From NCBI GenBank assembly GCA_963558565.1, contig CAUWGX010000001.1, forward strand, positions 186,001 through 250,000: a DNA stretch of 64,000 nucleotides, written 5' to 3'. Positions 32,976 to 41,899 of the stretch are shown here, in pieces; the first letter of the stretch is position 1, and every line of letters begins with the position of its first letter. The position numbers were made by a program, and so were the translations under genes. The notes beneath the pieces were generated by a model. The model was not told the origin of the DNA. It made no database searches and saw only the letters and a program-made list of their open reading frames with translations. The DNA is from Atopostipes sp963558565 (lineage in GTDB: Bacteria; Bacillota; Bacilli; Lactobacillales; Carnobacteriaceae_A).

Positions 32976-34448
32976 TTAATACTCAACTAATTTCAATTGT
33001 TGATCTTCTATCCGCCAAATCTGTTCAGCCACATTCTCCATAAAATATTCATCGTGAGAAGTGAATAATATGGTCCCACGGTAACTTTTCATCAAACTTT
33101 CTAAAGCTTCGATCGTTTGAATATCAATAAAGTTGGTCGGTTCGTCCAAAATTAACACATTACTTGGATCTGTAAATAACTTAGCAATGACTAGACGGGT
33201 CGCTTCGCCTCCACTCAAATCAGTGATCATTTTCTTCATAATTTCGGTCTGATCAAAACCTAAATTATTCAGAATACTTCGAATCACAGACTCCTTTAAA
33301 TGTGAATCTTGTTTTAAGAAGGCCAACATCGTCTGATCTTTTTGCAGTTGATAAGCCATTTGTTTATAAACAGAGAAGACCACTTTATTCGACAAAGTAA
33401 TCCCTTCGCCATCCTTCACAATGTGTTCTAATAAAGAGGATTTTCCAGATCCATTGGGGCCTACGATACCAATTCTTTTCCCCAACGGCAATTGGAAATT
33501 AGCTTCGTCAAATAAACGATTCTCTCCCTTTTGAATAGTTACTTTTTGACCCATAATCGGAAAATCATTGTGCATTTCTAAGTTTTTAGGCAGCGGAAAA
33601 TTAATCTCAGCCTCTTGTTCTATCTTTTCAACTTCTTCTAACTGCTCTGCTCGTTTTTGGATAGCTTTGGCCGATTTATGAGCGGCTTTTTGAACCGTAT
33701 CTTTCTGCTTGGAAGCAGCTAAACGGTCAGGCTTTACCGCCCGGTTCTTCTGCTTCTGACTAACATTCCCTAACTTTTCTGCTTGTCTTTGTTTTTCTTG
33801 CGCCGTTTGCTCCAAACGTTTCTTTTCTTTAACAAACTGTTCATATGCATTTTCTTGTTCAATTAACAGATGTTCTTTTTGCTTTTGATAGTCCGAATAA
33901 TTTCCTGGATAAATCGTTACTTTCCCATCTTTAACTTCCCAAATCGTATCTACCACTTCATCTAAAAAGTAACGATCATGACTAACCACCAATAATGTAC
34001 CATAATAATATTTTAGTTGATCAATTAAAAATTGAATGCCATTCTGATCTAAATGTGTTGTTGGCTCATCCATTAATAAGCCAAATTGATACGTAGAAAA
34101 GAATTCAGCTAGGCGTAACCGCGTTTGTTCCCCACCACTAAAGTTGTCTACTTCATGTTCAGGAACTTCTAATCGGGATAAATATTCGGGATCTATGGTT
34201 TCATAACCAGAACCTAAATCGGTCTCGATTTGCTCATAATAGTTAAAATCAATTGTTCGGTGTACCCAACCTATATCCGGTTCTATTTGTCCAGAAATTA
34301 TATTGAGTAAGGTACTCTTCCCCTCACCGTTACTTCCTATAATACCTACTTTTTCATTTTCATACACTTTTAATTCGTCAATCGCGAGTATTTCTCTACT
34401 CATAAAACTTTTTTCAACATTTTTTAGTTCTAATACAAGGTTTTGCAT
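32976..34448 (-). CDS. Msr-like ABC-F ribosomal protection protein
   Basis: A 490-residue ABC-F protein. Domain 1: GSNGEGKSTLLN, FSGGEQTRLRLAEF and MDEPTTHLDQNG; then VVSHDRYFLDEVVDTIWEV and a Lys/Gln-rich linker (KLGNVSQKQKNRAVKPDRL). Domain 2: GPNGSGKSSLLE, LSGGEATRLVIAKLF and LDEPTNFID. The linker and GNYSDYQKQKEHL segments closely follow Msr(A), which protects ribosomes from macrolides and type B streptogramins. The leader peptide upstream also has the Msr/Erm pattern. Actual resistance is inferred, not shown. Confidence 0.85.
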   Translation of the reverse strand: MQNLVLELKNVEKSFMSREILAIDELKVYENEKVGIIGSNGEGKSTLLNIISGQIEPDIGWVHRTIDFNYYEQIETDLGSGYETIDPEYLSRLEVPEHEVDNFSGGEQTRLRLAEFFSTYQFGLLMDEPTTHLDQNGIQFLIDQLKYYYGTLLVVSHDRYFLDEVVDTIWEVKDGKVTIYPGNYSDYQKQKEHLLIEQENAYEQFVKEKKRLEQTAQEKQRQAEKLGNVSQKQKNRAVKPDRLAASKQKDTVQKAAHKSAKAIQKRAEQLEEVEKIEQEAEINFPLPKNLEMHNDFPIMGQKVTIQKGENRLFDEANFQLPLGKRIGIVGPNGSGKSSLLEHIVKDGEGITLSNKVVFSVYKQMAYQLQKDQTMLAFLKQDSHLKESVIRSILNNLGFDQTEIMKKMITDLSGGEATRLVIAKLFTDPSNVLILDEPTNFIDIQTIEALESLMKSYRGTILFTSHDEYFMENVAEQIWRIEDQQLKLVEY

Positions 34449-34508
34449 CTTTCACTCACTCCTGCAGATTTTATCCCTCTACTTGTTTCTACTTTTTTTG
34501 AAATAAGG

Positions 34509-34555
34509 CAATAAAAAATGCAGGTCAAAGTCTTATCCACTCTAATCTGCAAAAA
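34509..34555 (-). terminator. Second attenuator hairpin before the msr-like gene
   Basis: A TGCAG/CTGCA stem (around 34518-34522 and 34547-34551) followed on the minus strand by TTTTTTATTGCC. A further CTGCAG near the start codon could compete with it. Confidence 0.5.
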
Positions 34556-34639
34556 GAATCATATTTTGGGCATGAAAAATCAGTCGTCCTCTGAAAAGAC
34601 AACACTAAATAGAAACGAAAAACCCAATGCAGATTATTA

Positions 34640-34684
34640 AGCATGACAAAAAAGCCAATCTATTGAATAAGATTGAACTGCTTT
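34640..34684 (-). terminator. First attenuator terminator of the msr-like gene
   Basis: A stem of 5 + 6 bp with a 4-base bulge (34651-34661 with 34670-34684) directly after the leader ORF, followed on the minus strand by TTTTTTG. Confidence 0.7.
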
Positions 34685-34696
34685 TTATTGCCATAC

Positions 34697-34723
34697 TTAG
34701 CGTAATCGCATTGAGTTTGTCAT
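34697..34723 (-). CDS. Macrolide-sensing leader peptide MTNSMRLR
   Basis: An 8-codon ORF with AAGGAG 10 bases upstream. Its product, MTNSMRLR, is nearly the same as known Msr/Erm leader peptides of the MRL type (for example MTASMRLK). In that group the MRL-R/K sequence makes the erythromycin-bound ribosome stall. A terminator follows at once and the msr-like gene comes about 250 bases later. This is strong evidence of inducible attenuation; the inducing drug is inferred. Confidence 0.85.
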   Translation of the reverse strand: MTNSMRLR

Positions 34724-34754
34724 CCCTACATCGCTCCTTGTTTTAGTTATGAAT

Positions 34755-34783
34755 AATCTAACAGAAATCGTTTAAAATTTCAA
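34755..34783 (-). promoter_or_regulatory. Promoter of the msr-like gene leader
   Basis: TTGAAA (34778-34783) and TAGATT (34755-34760) on the minus strand with a 17-bp spacer, about 30 bases before the leader ORF. Confidence 0.75.
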
Positions 34784-34790
34784 GCGTTTA

Positions 34791-34967
34791 TTATTCTTCC
34801 TTTTCTTCCTCTAATTCTTCTTTGATTGAAGCATCATAGGTTACTCCTAAAGCAACCCCTACAGCTAAAAAAGCCATGTTGTTTAAAACCAATCCAAGAG
34901 CTGTTCCAACCGATGCACCAGTAGCAATACCGACACCTACTTTTTTATTCGTATCTTTTTTTGCCAT
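34791..34967 (-). CDS. Small membrane protein with glycine-rich helices
   Basis: A 58-residue ORF with a perfect AGGAGG 7 bases before its ATG (34965-34967). It has a Lys-rich start (MAKKDTNKK), a Gly/Ala-rich hydrophobic middle (VGVGIATGASVGTALGLVL and MAFLAVGVALGVTYDA) and a Glu/Lys tail. This is the pattern of small glycine-zipper membrane proteins. It lies right upstream of the msr promoter on the same strand. No family can be named. The composition and ribosome site make it very likely real. Confidence 0.75.
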   Translation of the reverse strand: MAKKDTNKKVGVGIATGASVGTALGLVLNNMAFLAVGVALGVTYDASIKEELEEEKEE

Positions 34968-35064
34968 GATGAAGCCTCCTTTTATTTATTATCCACGTTC
35001 TGTTCTATAAATCTTTTGTAATAATAAAATGAAAGTATCTTCGATTGTTGTGTGTTATAGCGAG

Positions 35065-36234
35065 TTATTCTCTGCGCATAGCAGTGATCGTTCGGTAATA
35101 TAATTCTTTCAAATCTAGCATGGTATTATCTAAAAGTCCTGATCTGATGACACTAAGTATCACAACGATAACGAGCGGTCCTAATAAAGCGCCCCATAAA
35201 CCTGATATTTGAATCCCAGTATAAATACCAATTAATGCAAAAAGCGGGTGTAAGCCCGTTTGTGTTCCCATAATTTTGGGTTCAGTCACTCGACGGAACA
35301 AGAAAAAGCCTACGCCTAAAAGAACTAAAAATACTCCTTTACTGGGGTCCCCTAAAATATATTCAACAATCCCCCATGGAACAAGTGCTGCAATCGTTCC
35401 TAGTAATGGGATCAAATCAATAATAGCCAGTAAAATAGCGATCGTCAATGCATATTCTTGCCCATAAAGCACGAAAGCAATAAACATAAAAAGAAAAGCT
35501 ATAAAAGATAAAATAAATTGTGTTTTAATATAACCACCCACGGCCACTAACGTTGAGTCTCTCAAGAGAGCAGCGGTATTGATTAAACGTTTATCTACTC
35601 TTTTTTTAATGAAAGCTTTTATATGATTATAGTCAGACATCATAAAGTATAAAGACAGGAAAAAAGTTAACAAGTCTAAGAAAAAAGTCCCCGTACTCGA
35701 AATAATAGACCGTGTGGTTGTGACAGTAATATTTAAAAGATTTCGGCTAATATTTCGAATAAATTCCAAAATACTTTCAACAAAATGATCAATCATTTCA
35801 ATCACTTCTGTAGGTAATCCATCAATTTTACTCGTTACCCATAATTGCAATCTTTCAAAATCTACTACAATATCTGACCAGTTACTCTGTATGTTGGTCG
35901 CTAACCCAATGATCTCTCGGATAAGCGTTGAGAATATGTAATAAAAGAAAAAAGAAATGATCGAAAGAATAAAGATTGTTAAAATAAAGGTAATAAAATT
36001 TCTAGAAGATTTTGAATCAATGTTTAATCGATTCAACCAACCATTTATTCTATCAACCAACGGGTTCGCAATCGCCGCCAAAAAAAAAGCCAATATAAAG
36101 GGGTAAAATAAATAAATGAACTTGGGTAAACCATAAATAATTAAAAGGATTAAGGAAACCGCAAGAATCAAGCGAATTCCTAAACGTTTAAAGAGTTTCG
36201 AGTTTGTACTAGTTTTTTGCATCCTATATTTCAC
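35065..36234 (-). CDS. AI-2E/PerM-family membrane protein (YtvI-like)
   Basis: A 389-residue protein with about seven hydrophobic segments and a middle soluble region (VVDFERLQLWVTSKIDGLPT, VIEMIDHFVESILEF). The C-terminal family signature is IIDLIPLLGTIAALVPWG, then GTQTGLHPLFALIGIYTG. It resembles the YtvI branch more than the protein at 28605. Substrate unknown. No clear promoter or terminator. Confidence 0.83.
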   Translation of the reverse strand: MKYRMQKTSTNSKLFKRLGIRLILAVSLILLIIYGLPKFIYLFYPFILAFFLAAIANPLVDRINGWLNRLNIDSKSSRNFITFILTIFILSIISFFFYYIFSTLIREIIGLATNIQSNWSDIVVDFERLQLWVTSKIDGLPTEVIEMIDHFVESILEFIRNISRNLLNITVTTTRSIISSTGTFFLDLLTFFLSLYFMMSDYNHIKAFIKKRVDKRLINTAALLRDSTLVAVGGYIKTQFILSFIAFLFMFIAFVLYGQEYALTIAILLAIIDLIPLLGTIAALVPWGIVEYILGDPSKGVFLVLLGVGFFLFRRVTEPKIMGTQTGLHPLFALIGIYTGIQISGLWGALLGPLVIVVILSVIRSGLLDNTMLDLKELYYRTITAMRRE

Positions 36235-36240
36235 CCCATG

Positions 36241-36543
36241 AATTGATAAACTTCTTATATAGACAGTTTAAGTGATTCAGCTGCAAATAGCTATTTTAAA
36301 TATTATCTTTTTATTGGGGAATCAATCTTAAAATGTACTTTTTTCACAAAACAATTGATTAAAGAATGACTATCACGTATCTTTCTATAAAATGCTTTTA
36401 TGAGACGCAATAGCTTTTCAATATTTATTCAATAGCCAGACTAAAAGTAACAGATTAACAGCCAAAAAGTCAATCAATAATAAAAATCGCTTTGTTCTAT
36501 TTACGTTTTCTCACTATCGTTAGTCCTACACTGCACTTATTCT
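36241..36543. other. Intergenic region without recognisable feature
   Basis: About 300 AT-rich bases between a same-strand pair. I see no gene, strong promoter or terminator here on either strand. Confidence 0.5.
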
Positions 36544-36879
36544 TTATAAATCCGTGTACTTATCGTTTTTCCCTTTGCTTTTTTCAACGGGATATTTTTT
36601 AGCATTTTTCACTAGCTTTTCTTCCATAATCTCTTCGATGTCAAGATCCAGATTGTCCGCTAACATATGCGCATAAATTAAAACATCTGCTAATTCTTCT
36701 TTAATATGTTCCAAATTAGCTTCCGTTGCTTCCTCAGGTGTTTTCCACTGAAAAATTTCTAGAAGTTCGGCTGCTTCCAAAGAAATTGAAATCGCTAAAT
36801 CTTTTTCATTATGGAATTGAAGCCAGTCGCGATCTTTTCTAAATTTATTCACTTTATCCATGATATCCATTTGGTTCAT
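36544..36879 (-). CDS. MazG-like nucleotide pyrophosphohydrolase
   Basis: A 111-residue all-alpha NTP pyrophosphatase. The metal-binding pattern is visible as SLEAAELLEIFQW (ExxE) and KEELADVLIYAHML (ExxD). This small form matches MazG-like/dCTPase-type house-cleaning enzymes. There are three in-frame ATGs in the first seven codons (36879, 36870, 36861); AAAGGAAAGAG upstream does not decide. Monocistronic. Confidence 0.85.
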   Translation of the reverse strand: MNQMDIMDKVNKFRKDRDWLQFHNEKDLAISISLEAAELLEIFQWKTPEEATEANLEHIKEELADVLIYAHMLADNLDLDIEEIMEEKLVKNAKKYPVEKSKGKNDKYTDL

Positions 36880-37146
36880 CTCTTTCCTTTCATCATTATA
36901 TGCATTTTAACATACTTCGATTTAAGCTGCATTTATCTTTTTATATAAAAGAAGCCTCAAAAATCAGCATTGAACTTCTACGCTAACTTTTAAGGGCATC
37001 AGATATTGTGTTATAACTTCAATATTTTAAAAACGCCTTACCTTAAGCTTTTCTGATTACAAATGCAATGTAAAACAATCAAATATATAGACGATTTCTT
37101 TTCTAAAAAGTAGAAAACTATTATCTCTAGTTTTGATCGTTATGTC

Positions 37147-38928
37147 TTAACTTGCATTTTCAAATTGACTGTTGTACAAGTCTGTATAAAAACCCTTTTG
37201 AGCCATTAATTCATTATGGCTCCCACTTTCAACAATATCCCCTTCATCCATGACTAAAATCATATCTGCATCTTTAATGGTTGAGAGTCGATGGGCAATT
37301 ACAAACGTTGTGCGCCCTTCCATCAAAGCATCCATGGCCTCCTGGATTTTTAATTCTGTCCGAGTGTCAACAGAACTCGTTGCTTCGTCAAGAATCAACA
37401 TTGGTTTATCAGCAATGATTGCCCGTGCAATCGTGAACTGCTGTCTTTGTCCTTGAGATAAGCTCGTTTGATCATCTAAGACGGTATCATATCCATTAGG
37501 CAATCTTTGGATAAATGAATCAATGCCTACAGCTTCACACGCTTGGATCATTTCTTCATCTGAAACATTAGGGGTATTATAAACTAAATTTTCCCGGACT
37601 GTTCCTTCAAAAACCCAAGTGTCTTGGAGAACCATACAGAATTGTTCTCGAACATTTTCTCTAGTCAATGAATGGATGGAAAGATGATCGATATAAATTT
37701 CTCCACGATCAATCTCAAAAAAGCGCATCAGTAGATTGACAATGGTCGTTTTTCCAGCTCCAGTGTGTCCAACAATAGCAACTTTTTGCCCTGGTTTTGC
37801 GACCGCAGAAAAGTTTTTGACCACTGGTTCTGCTGTTTTATTATAACTAAACTGTACATTTTTAAACTCTACGTTTCCTTCCGCATTGTTAAGGTAAGTT
37901 TTTTTATAGCTTTCATCGGCCATTTCCTCTTCTTCCAACATAGCAAAGACGCGTTCGCCTGCAGCGGCTGCTGATTGTAATGCTTGGACAGCTTGAGCGA
38001 TTTGCGCAAGGGGTTGAGTAAACAAGCGAACATACAGAATAAAAGCCACGACTACTCCAAAAGAAATATTCCCATTGATCGTCAATGACGCCCCCACTAT
38101 AGAAACAGCCACATAACCAAAATTGCCAATAAAAGTCATAATAGGCATCATTAAACTAGATAACGCTTGTGCTTTAAAGCCACTATCCCGCAGTTTTTCA
38201 TTCATAGCTAGAAAGTCTTTCCGAGCCATTTCTTCGCCATTATAAACTTTAACGACAGTGTGCCCAGAATACGTTTCTTCAATCTGCCCATTAATTGTTC
38301 CTAGATGATTTTGCTGTTGCACAAAATATTTCTGAGAATTCGCCATAATAATACCCATTAAAAGAAGTCCAATCAATGTAGCCCCAATAGCTGTTAAGGT
38401 CAACAAAATATTCGTAAGTAACATCATCACTAAGGAACCGAATAACATTGTACCGGACGAAATCAAATTTTGGACACTCATATTTAACGCACGCCCAATC
38501 GTGTCAACATCATTTGTAACGCGGGATAAAGTGTCTCCAACTGTAGTCTCACTAAAGTAAGCCATCGGTAGACGATTTATTTTGTTTGAAATATCGGAGC
38601 GAAGACTTTTAGAGATTGTCTGCGTAATACCCACCATAATCCACCCTTGCAGTAAGGTAAACAGTCCACCTAATCCATATAATAGTAAAAGAGATAAACC
38701 AATATCTCTTACAGCTATTAAATCTATATTTGTCTCTATACCTGCTGTGATGACATCCGTCATATCTGCTAGGCGGGCAGGACCGATGACCGTTAATATA
38801 TTTCCTCCTGCTGCAAAGAGGATGGCCATTAAAAGGCCTCCCCAATAATTTCGGCTATATTTAAGTAATTTTTTCCATGTATCAAAGAAGCTTTTTGGTT
38901 TCTCAGTTTCTGTTTGTTGTCTTCTCAC
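37147..38928 (-). CDS. Heterodimeric ABC exporter subunit, consensus-site half
   Basis: A 593-residue half-transporter: six membrane helices (residues about 30-325), then an ATPase domain. It has GHTGAGKTTIV, a signature that reads LSQGQRQQ instead of LSGGQ, LDEATSSVD with the catalytic Glu, and AHRLST with the H-loop His. It pairs with the upstream gene, which it overlaps by 4 bases (ATGA). Heterodimers of this kind (LmrCD, BmrCD) export drugs or peptides. Confidence 0.9.
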   Translation of the reverse strand: MRRQQTETEKPKSFFDTWKKLLKYSRNYWGGLLMAILFAAGGNILTVIGPARLADMTDVITAGIETNIDLIAVRDIGLSLLLLYGLGGLFTLLQGWIMVGITQTISKSLRSDISNKINRLPMAYFSETTVGDTLSRVTNDVDTIGRALNMSVQNLISSGTMLFGSLVMMLLTNILLTLTAIGATLIGLLLMGIIMANSQKYFVQQQNHLGTINGQIEETYSGHTVVKVYNGEEMARKDFLAMNEKLRDSGFKAQALSSLMMPIMTFIGNFGYVAVSIVGASLTINGNISFGVVVAFILYVRLFTQPLAQIAQAVQALQSAAAAGERVFAMLEEEEMADESYKKTYLNNAEGNVEFKNVQFSYNKTAEPVVKNFSAVAKPGQKVAIVGHTGAGKTTIVNLLMRFFEIDRGEIYIDHLSIHSLTRENVREQFCMVLQDTWVFEGTVRENLVYNTPNVSDEEMIQACEAVGIDSFIQRLPNGYDTVLDDQTSLSQGQRQQFTIARAIIADKPMLILDEATSSVDTRTELKIQEAMDALMEGRTTFVIAHRLSTIKDADMILVMDEGDIVESGSHNELMAQKGFYTDLYNSQFENAS

Positions 38929-40679
38929 GTCAATTCCTCCTCTGATAATTGAGAATGGGCGATTTCTTGGTAAACTTTATTTGTCTCTAATAATTCTTGA
39001 TGGGTCCCAATCCCCGCTATACGCCCTTTTTCTAGCACAATAATTTGATCAACCGCTTGAATAGTTCCCACTCTTTGAGCGACAATAATTTTTGTCGTTT
39101 GAGGCATTTCATGTTTAAGTGCACTTCTTAATTGACGATCCGTTTTAAAATCAAGTGCTGAAAATGAGTCATCGAAAATTAAAATATCAGGATCACGAGC
39201 GATGGCTCGGGCAATGGCGATTCTTTGTTTTTGCCCTCCTGAAAAATTTGCGCCTCCTTGTGCAACTGGCGACTGATATTCTTCCTCAAGCTTCTCAATA
39301 AATTCACTAGCTTGTGCGATCTCCGCTGCTTTCTGGATTTTAGTTTCAGTGATTTCTTCGCTTGCGTTTTCTCCGTAAGCAATATTGTCTTCAATATTTC
39401 CTGAAAACAAAATTGCTGATTGCGTAACAAAGCCAATCGTGTTATTTAGTGCTTTTTCAGTATATTCTTTGACATTCCGACCATTAACCAATACTTCGCC
39501 AGCAGTTACATCATAAAACCGTGGGATTAAATTGATTAAAGTACTTTTTCCGCTACCTGTTGCCCCTATAATAGCAGTTGTTTTGCCTGCTTTTACTTTA
39601 AAAGAGATATCTTTTAATACATTATTTTCACTATGCGGATAACGGAAACGAACATTTCGAAATTCAACTTCGCCTCGATGGTCTTCCTTGCTTTTTGTCT
39701 CTGTTCCTGCAATAATCGTCGACTTTGTATCTAATACTTCTAAAATACGATCACTTGAAACTTTTGCTTGAGGGAAGATTACAAAAACAACGATAAGCAT
39801 AAGTAAAGACATAATTACTTGAATAGCATAGGTCGTAAATACAATCATTTCTGAAAATAAAACTATTTCGTTTCCTGCTGGTGTATTTTGAATCAGAATG
39901 GCGCCTATCCAATAAATCGCCAGAGTTAAAACGTTCATGATAATCAAAATAGACGGCTGCATAATGGTCATAATTCTATTGACAAAGATATTTGTATTGG
40001 TAAAATCCGTATTCACTTGTTCAAATTTATCCGTTTGATAAGTTTCCGCATTATACGCGCGAATAACATTTATGCCCGTGAGATTTTCTCTAGTAATTAA
40101 ATTAAGCTGATCTGTAAGTTTCTGACGGACTTTAAATTTAGGAATGACGAAATACATAGCTAAACCTATAATAATAAACAAAATGATTGCAGCCATCATT
40201 GTAGCTATCGTCCACGCCCATTCTGTATTTGAAATACGTAAGATGGCCCAAGTCGCCATAATCGGTGATCGAATCAACATTTGGAGTCCCATGACTAAAA
40301 ATACTTGGATCTGGGTAATATCATTGGTTGAGCGTGTAATAAGACTCGCTTTAGAAAAACCACTAATATCTTCCACAGAAAGAGATAAAACGGTATCAAA
40401 AAGTTGTTCTCTTAAATTTGCAGCGAAATTAGCTGCCACATTGGCGATGAGTACAGCTACGAACATTGAAAACACCAAGCTACCTAAAGCTGCTAAAATC
40501 ATAAGACCACCCACAGACATGATCTGCTTCAGCTCACTGCCAGGTGTTTGGATCAACACGGTAATGGCCTGCATATAGGCAGGTAGTTGTAATTCTAACC
40601 AGACTTGTCCAAAAATAAAAATGAGAATAAGAGCCATAAAGAATTGATCTCTTTTTGTTAAATGTTTAAGTAATTTCAT
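38925..40679 (-). CDS. Heterodimeric ABC exporter subunit, degenerate-site half
   Basis: A 584-residue half-transporter with six membrane helices and an ATPase domain: GATGSGKSTL and FSGGQKQRIAIARAI. Its Walker B ends IFDDSFSALD, with Asp in place of the catalytic Glu, and the H-loop is AQRVGT, with Gln in place of His. These changes mark the non-hydrolysing site of LmrC/BmrC-type heterodimers. It is first in the operon, with a promoter and cre site upstream. Confidence 0.9.
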   Translation of the reverse strand: MKLLKHLTKRDQFFMALILIFIFGQVWLELQLPAYMQAITVLIQTPGSELKQIMSVGGLMILAALGSLVFSMFVAVLIANVAANFAANLREQLFDTVLSLSVEDISGFSKASLITRSTNDITQIQVFLVMGLQMLIRSPIMATWAILRISNTEWAWTIATMMAAIILFIIIGLAMYFVIPKFKVRQKLTDQLNLITRENLTGINVIRAYNAETYQTDKFEQVNTDFTNTNIFVNRIMTIMQPSILIIMNVLTLAIYWIGAILIQNTPAGNEIVLFSEMIVFTTYAIQVIMSLLMLIVVFVIFPQAKVSSDRILEVLDTKSTIIAGTETKSKEDHRGEVEFRNVRFRYPHSENNVLKDISFKVKAGKTTAIIGATGSGKSTLINLIPRFYDVTAGEVLVNGRNVKEYTEKALNNTIGFVTQSAILFSGNIEDNIAYGENASEEITETKIQKAAEIAQASEFIEKLEEEYQSPVAQGGANFSGGQKQRIAIARAIARDPDILIFDDSFSALDFKTDRQLRSALKHEMPQTTKIIVAQRVGTIQAVDQIIVLEKGRIAGIGTHQELLETNKVYQEIAHSQLSEEELT

Positions 40680-40713
40680 TATAGGTTTTCTCCCTGCTCT
40701 TTAATGTATCACC

Positions 40714-40742
40714 ATCATAAACTTTGTTAGCGCTTTAAGCAA
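40714..40742 (-). promoter_or_regulatory. Promoter of the ABC exporter operon
   Basis: TTGCTT (40737-40742) and TATGAT (40714-40719) on the minus strand with a 17-bp spacer. Confidence 0.6.
40725..40738 (-). promoter_or_regulatory. cre-like site in the ABC exporter promoter
   Basis: TTAAAGCGCTAACA matches 13 of 14 consensus positions and lies between the -35 and -10 boxes. Confidence 0.5.
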
Positions 40743-40750
40743 TTTATAAA

Positions 40751-40790
40751 TATAAAACCTTCAGAATCATCAGACTCTAAAGGTTTTATA
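40751..40790 (-). terminator. Terminator of sdpR-sdpI
   Basis: An 11-bp stem (40751-40761 with 40780-40790) directly after the sdpI stop codon, AT-rich on both sides. Confidence 0.7.
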
Positions 40791-40791
40791 T

Positions 40792-41439
40792 TTACTCTTC
40801 ATATTTTTGATAAAAATATAACGAAGCAAAGACAGGGATTAAGACTAAAATCGCTAAAATAGTAATAAAAGCCCAGATAATCACTTGGGTAGGTAAAAAC
40901 ACAAGGAATACTGCGAAAAGTCCTCCAACGACCCAAACTTTACCAGCTAGTCGATGTGTCATATACCATACTCTTTCAGACGCTAAGGTCCAGCTTGTTT
41001 TAATGCCTACAAAATAATTAGGTTTAAACTTAGGCATCATATTGCCTAAAAAGATAAACATGAGACCCAACATTAAGGGCATGACCCGAGAAATATTAAT
41101 CTCATAGCCAAACGTATAGAATATGGTCATCAATTGAATCCCCAACATTAAAAGGGCTATAATAAAGTGAATATTATAATAATACGGTTCAAACTTTTTA
41201 TAAGACCCTGATTTCGGATCAATTTTTCGTAAACTCTCTGCAAGAAAAATCATCGCAAAATTTATGCCGGGAGCTAGAAAAATAGTCCAACGGCTCCCAT
41301 AGCGATCCGCATGACCCCAGGCACCAAAATGAACAGGAATCTTTTCTGGAAGCTGTGGGAAAATAAATATTCCAATTAGCAAGGTAAGAATAAATACTAG
41401 CCAATTTTTACGATTATAAGGATGAAAAAATTTCTGCAT
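40792..41439 (-). CDS. SdpI-family membrane protein (DUF1648 plus SdpI)
   Basis: A 215-residue protein with about six hydrophobic segments. The N-terminal part has the DUF1648 look (FPQLPEKIPVHFGAWGHADRYGSR); the C-terminal part has the SdpI motif GNMMPKFKPNYFVGIKTSWTL and RLAGKVWVVGGL. In Bacillus, SdpI gives immunity to the SdpC toxin and also holds SdpR at the membrane. No sdpABC toxin genes are in the window. It abuts the regulator gene with no gap. Confidence 0.88.
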   Translation of the reverse strand: MQKFFHPYNRKNWLVFILTLLIGIFIFPQLPEKIPVHFGAWGHADRYGSRWTIFLAPGINFAMIFLAESLRKIDPKSGSYKKFEPYYYNIHFIIALLMLGIQLMTIFYTFGYEINISRVMPLMLGLMFIFLGNMMPKFKPNYFVGIKTSWTLASERVWYMTHRLAGKVWVVGGLFAVFLVFLPTQVIIWAFITILAILVLIPVFASLYFYQKYEE

Positions 41440-41712
41440 TTAATCTCCTTCCTTTCCAATAATGTTTGCCAACCACTGCATGGCTTCTTCTACGACAGAA
41501 GTATTTAGTTCATAATAAATATATTTTCCTACTTTTAAATCACTGACCAAACCGGCATTTTTTAACACAGAAAGATGACGAGAAATGGTCGCCCCTGTAA
41601 CATCAAATGCAGCAACAATCTCACCTGCTGTCAATCGACCAGGTTTTAATATTTCTAAAATACGCCGACGAGTTGGGTCGGATAAAGCTTTAAATGTTTC
41701 TTGAAATCCCAT
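41440..41712 (-). CDS. ArsR-family repressor SdpR-like
   Basis: A 90-residue winged-helix repressor: FKALSDPTRRRILEILKPG, the recognition helix VTGATISRHLSVLKNAGLV and the wing KVGKYIYYELN. It lacks the Cys cluster of metal-sensing ArsR proteins. The frame opens at 41736, but GGGGAG precedes the ATG at 41712, which also gives the usual family start. A perfect palindrome in its promoter region is the likely operator. Confidence 0.86.
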   Translation of the reverse strand: MGFQETFKALSDPTRRRILEILKPGRLTAGEIVAAFDVTGATISRHLSVLKNAGLVSDLKVGKYIYYELNTSVVEEAMQWLANIIGKEGD

Positions 41713-41744
41713 AGCCTCTCCCCTCTCTAACTCCATACACCTAA

Positions 41745-41766
41745 CATTTAGCTAAACAGCTAAATG
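41745..41766. promoter_or_regulatory. Palindromic operator of sdpR-sdpI
   Basis: CATTTAGCT and AGCTAAATG are perfect 9-bp arms around a 4-base spacer. A TATAAT box (41771-41776, minus strand) lies just upstream, so the palindrome covers the likely transcription start. This fits autorepression. Confidence 0.72.
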
Positions 41767-41899
41767 AATAATTATATTTTACCAAATCTATATTCTAATG
41801 TCATTAAATTGGGAAAAACAATTCGTTTCAGTAGTCAAAAAAATTCTCGAATGGTAATCTAAGCATGTGAAAAAAATAAATAAATAGGAGTTGTTATTG

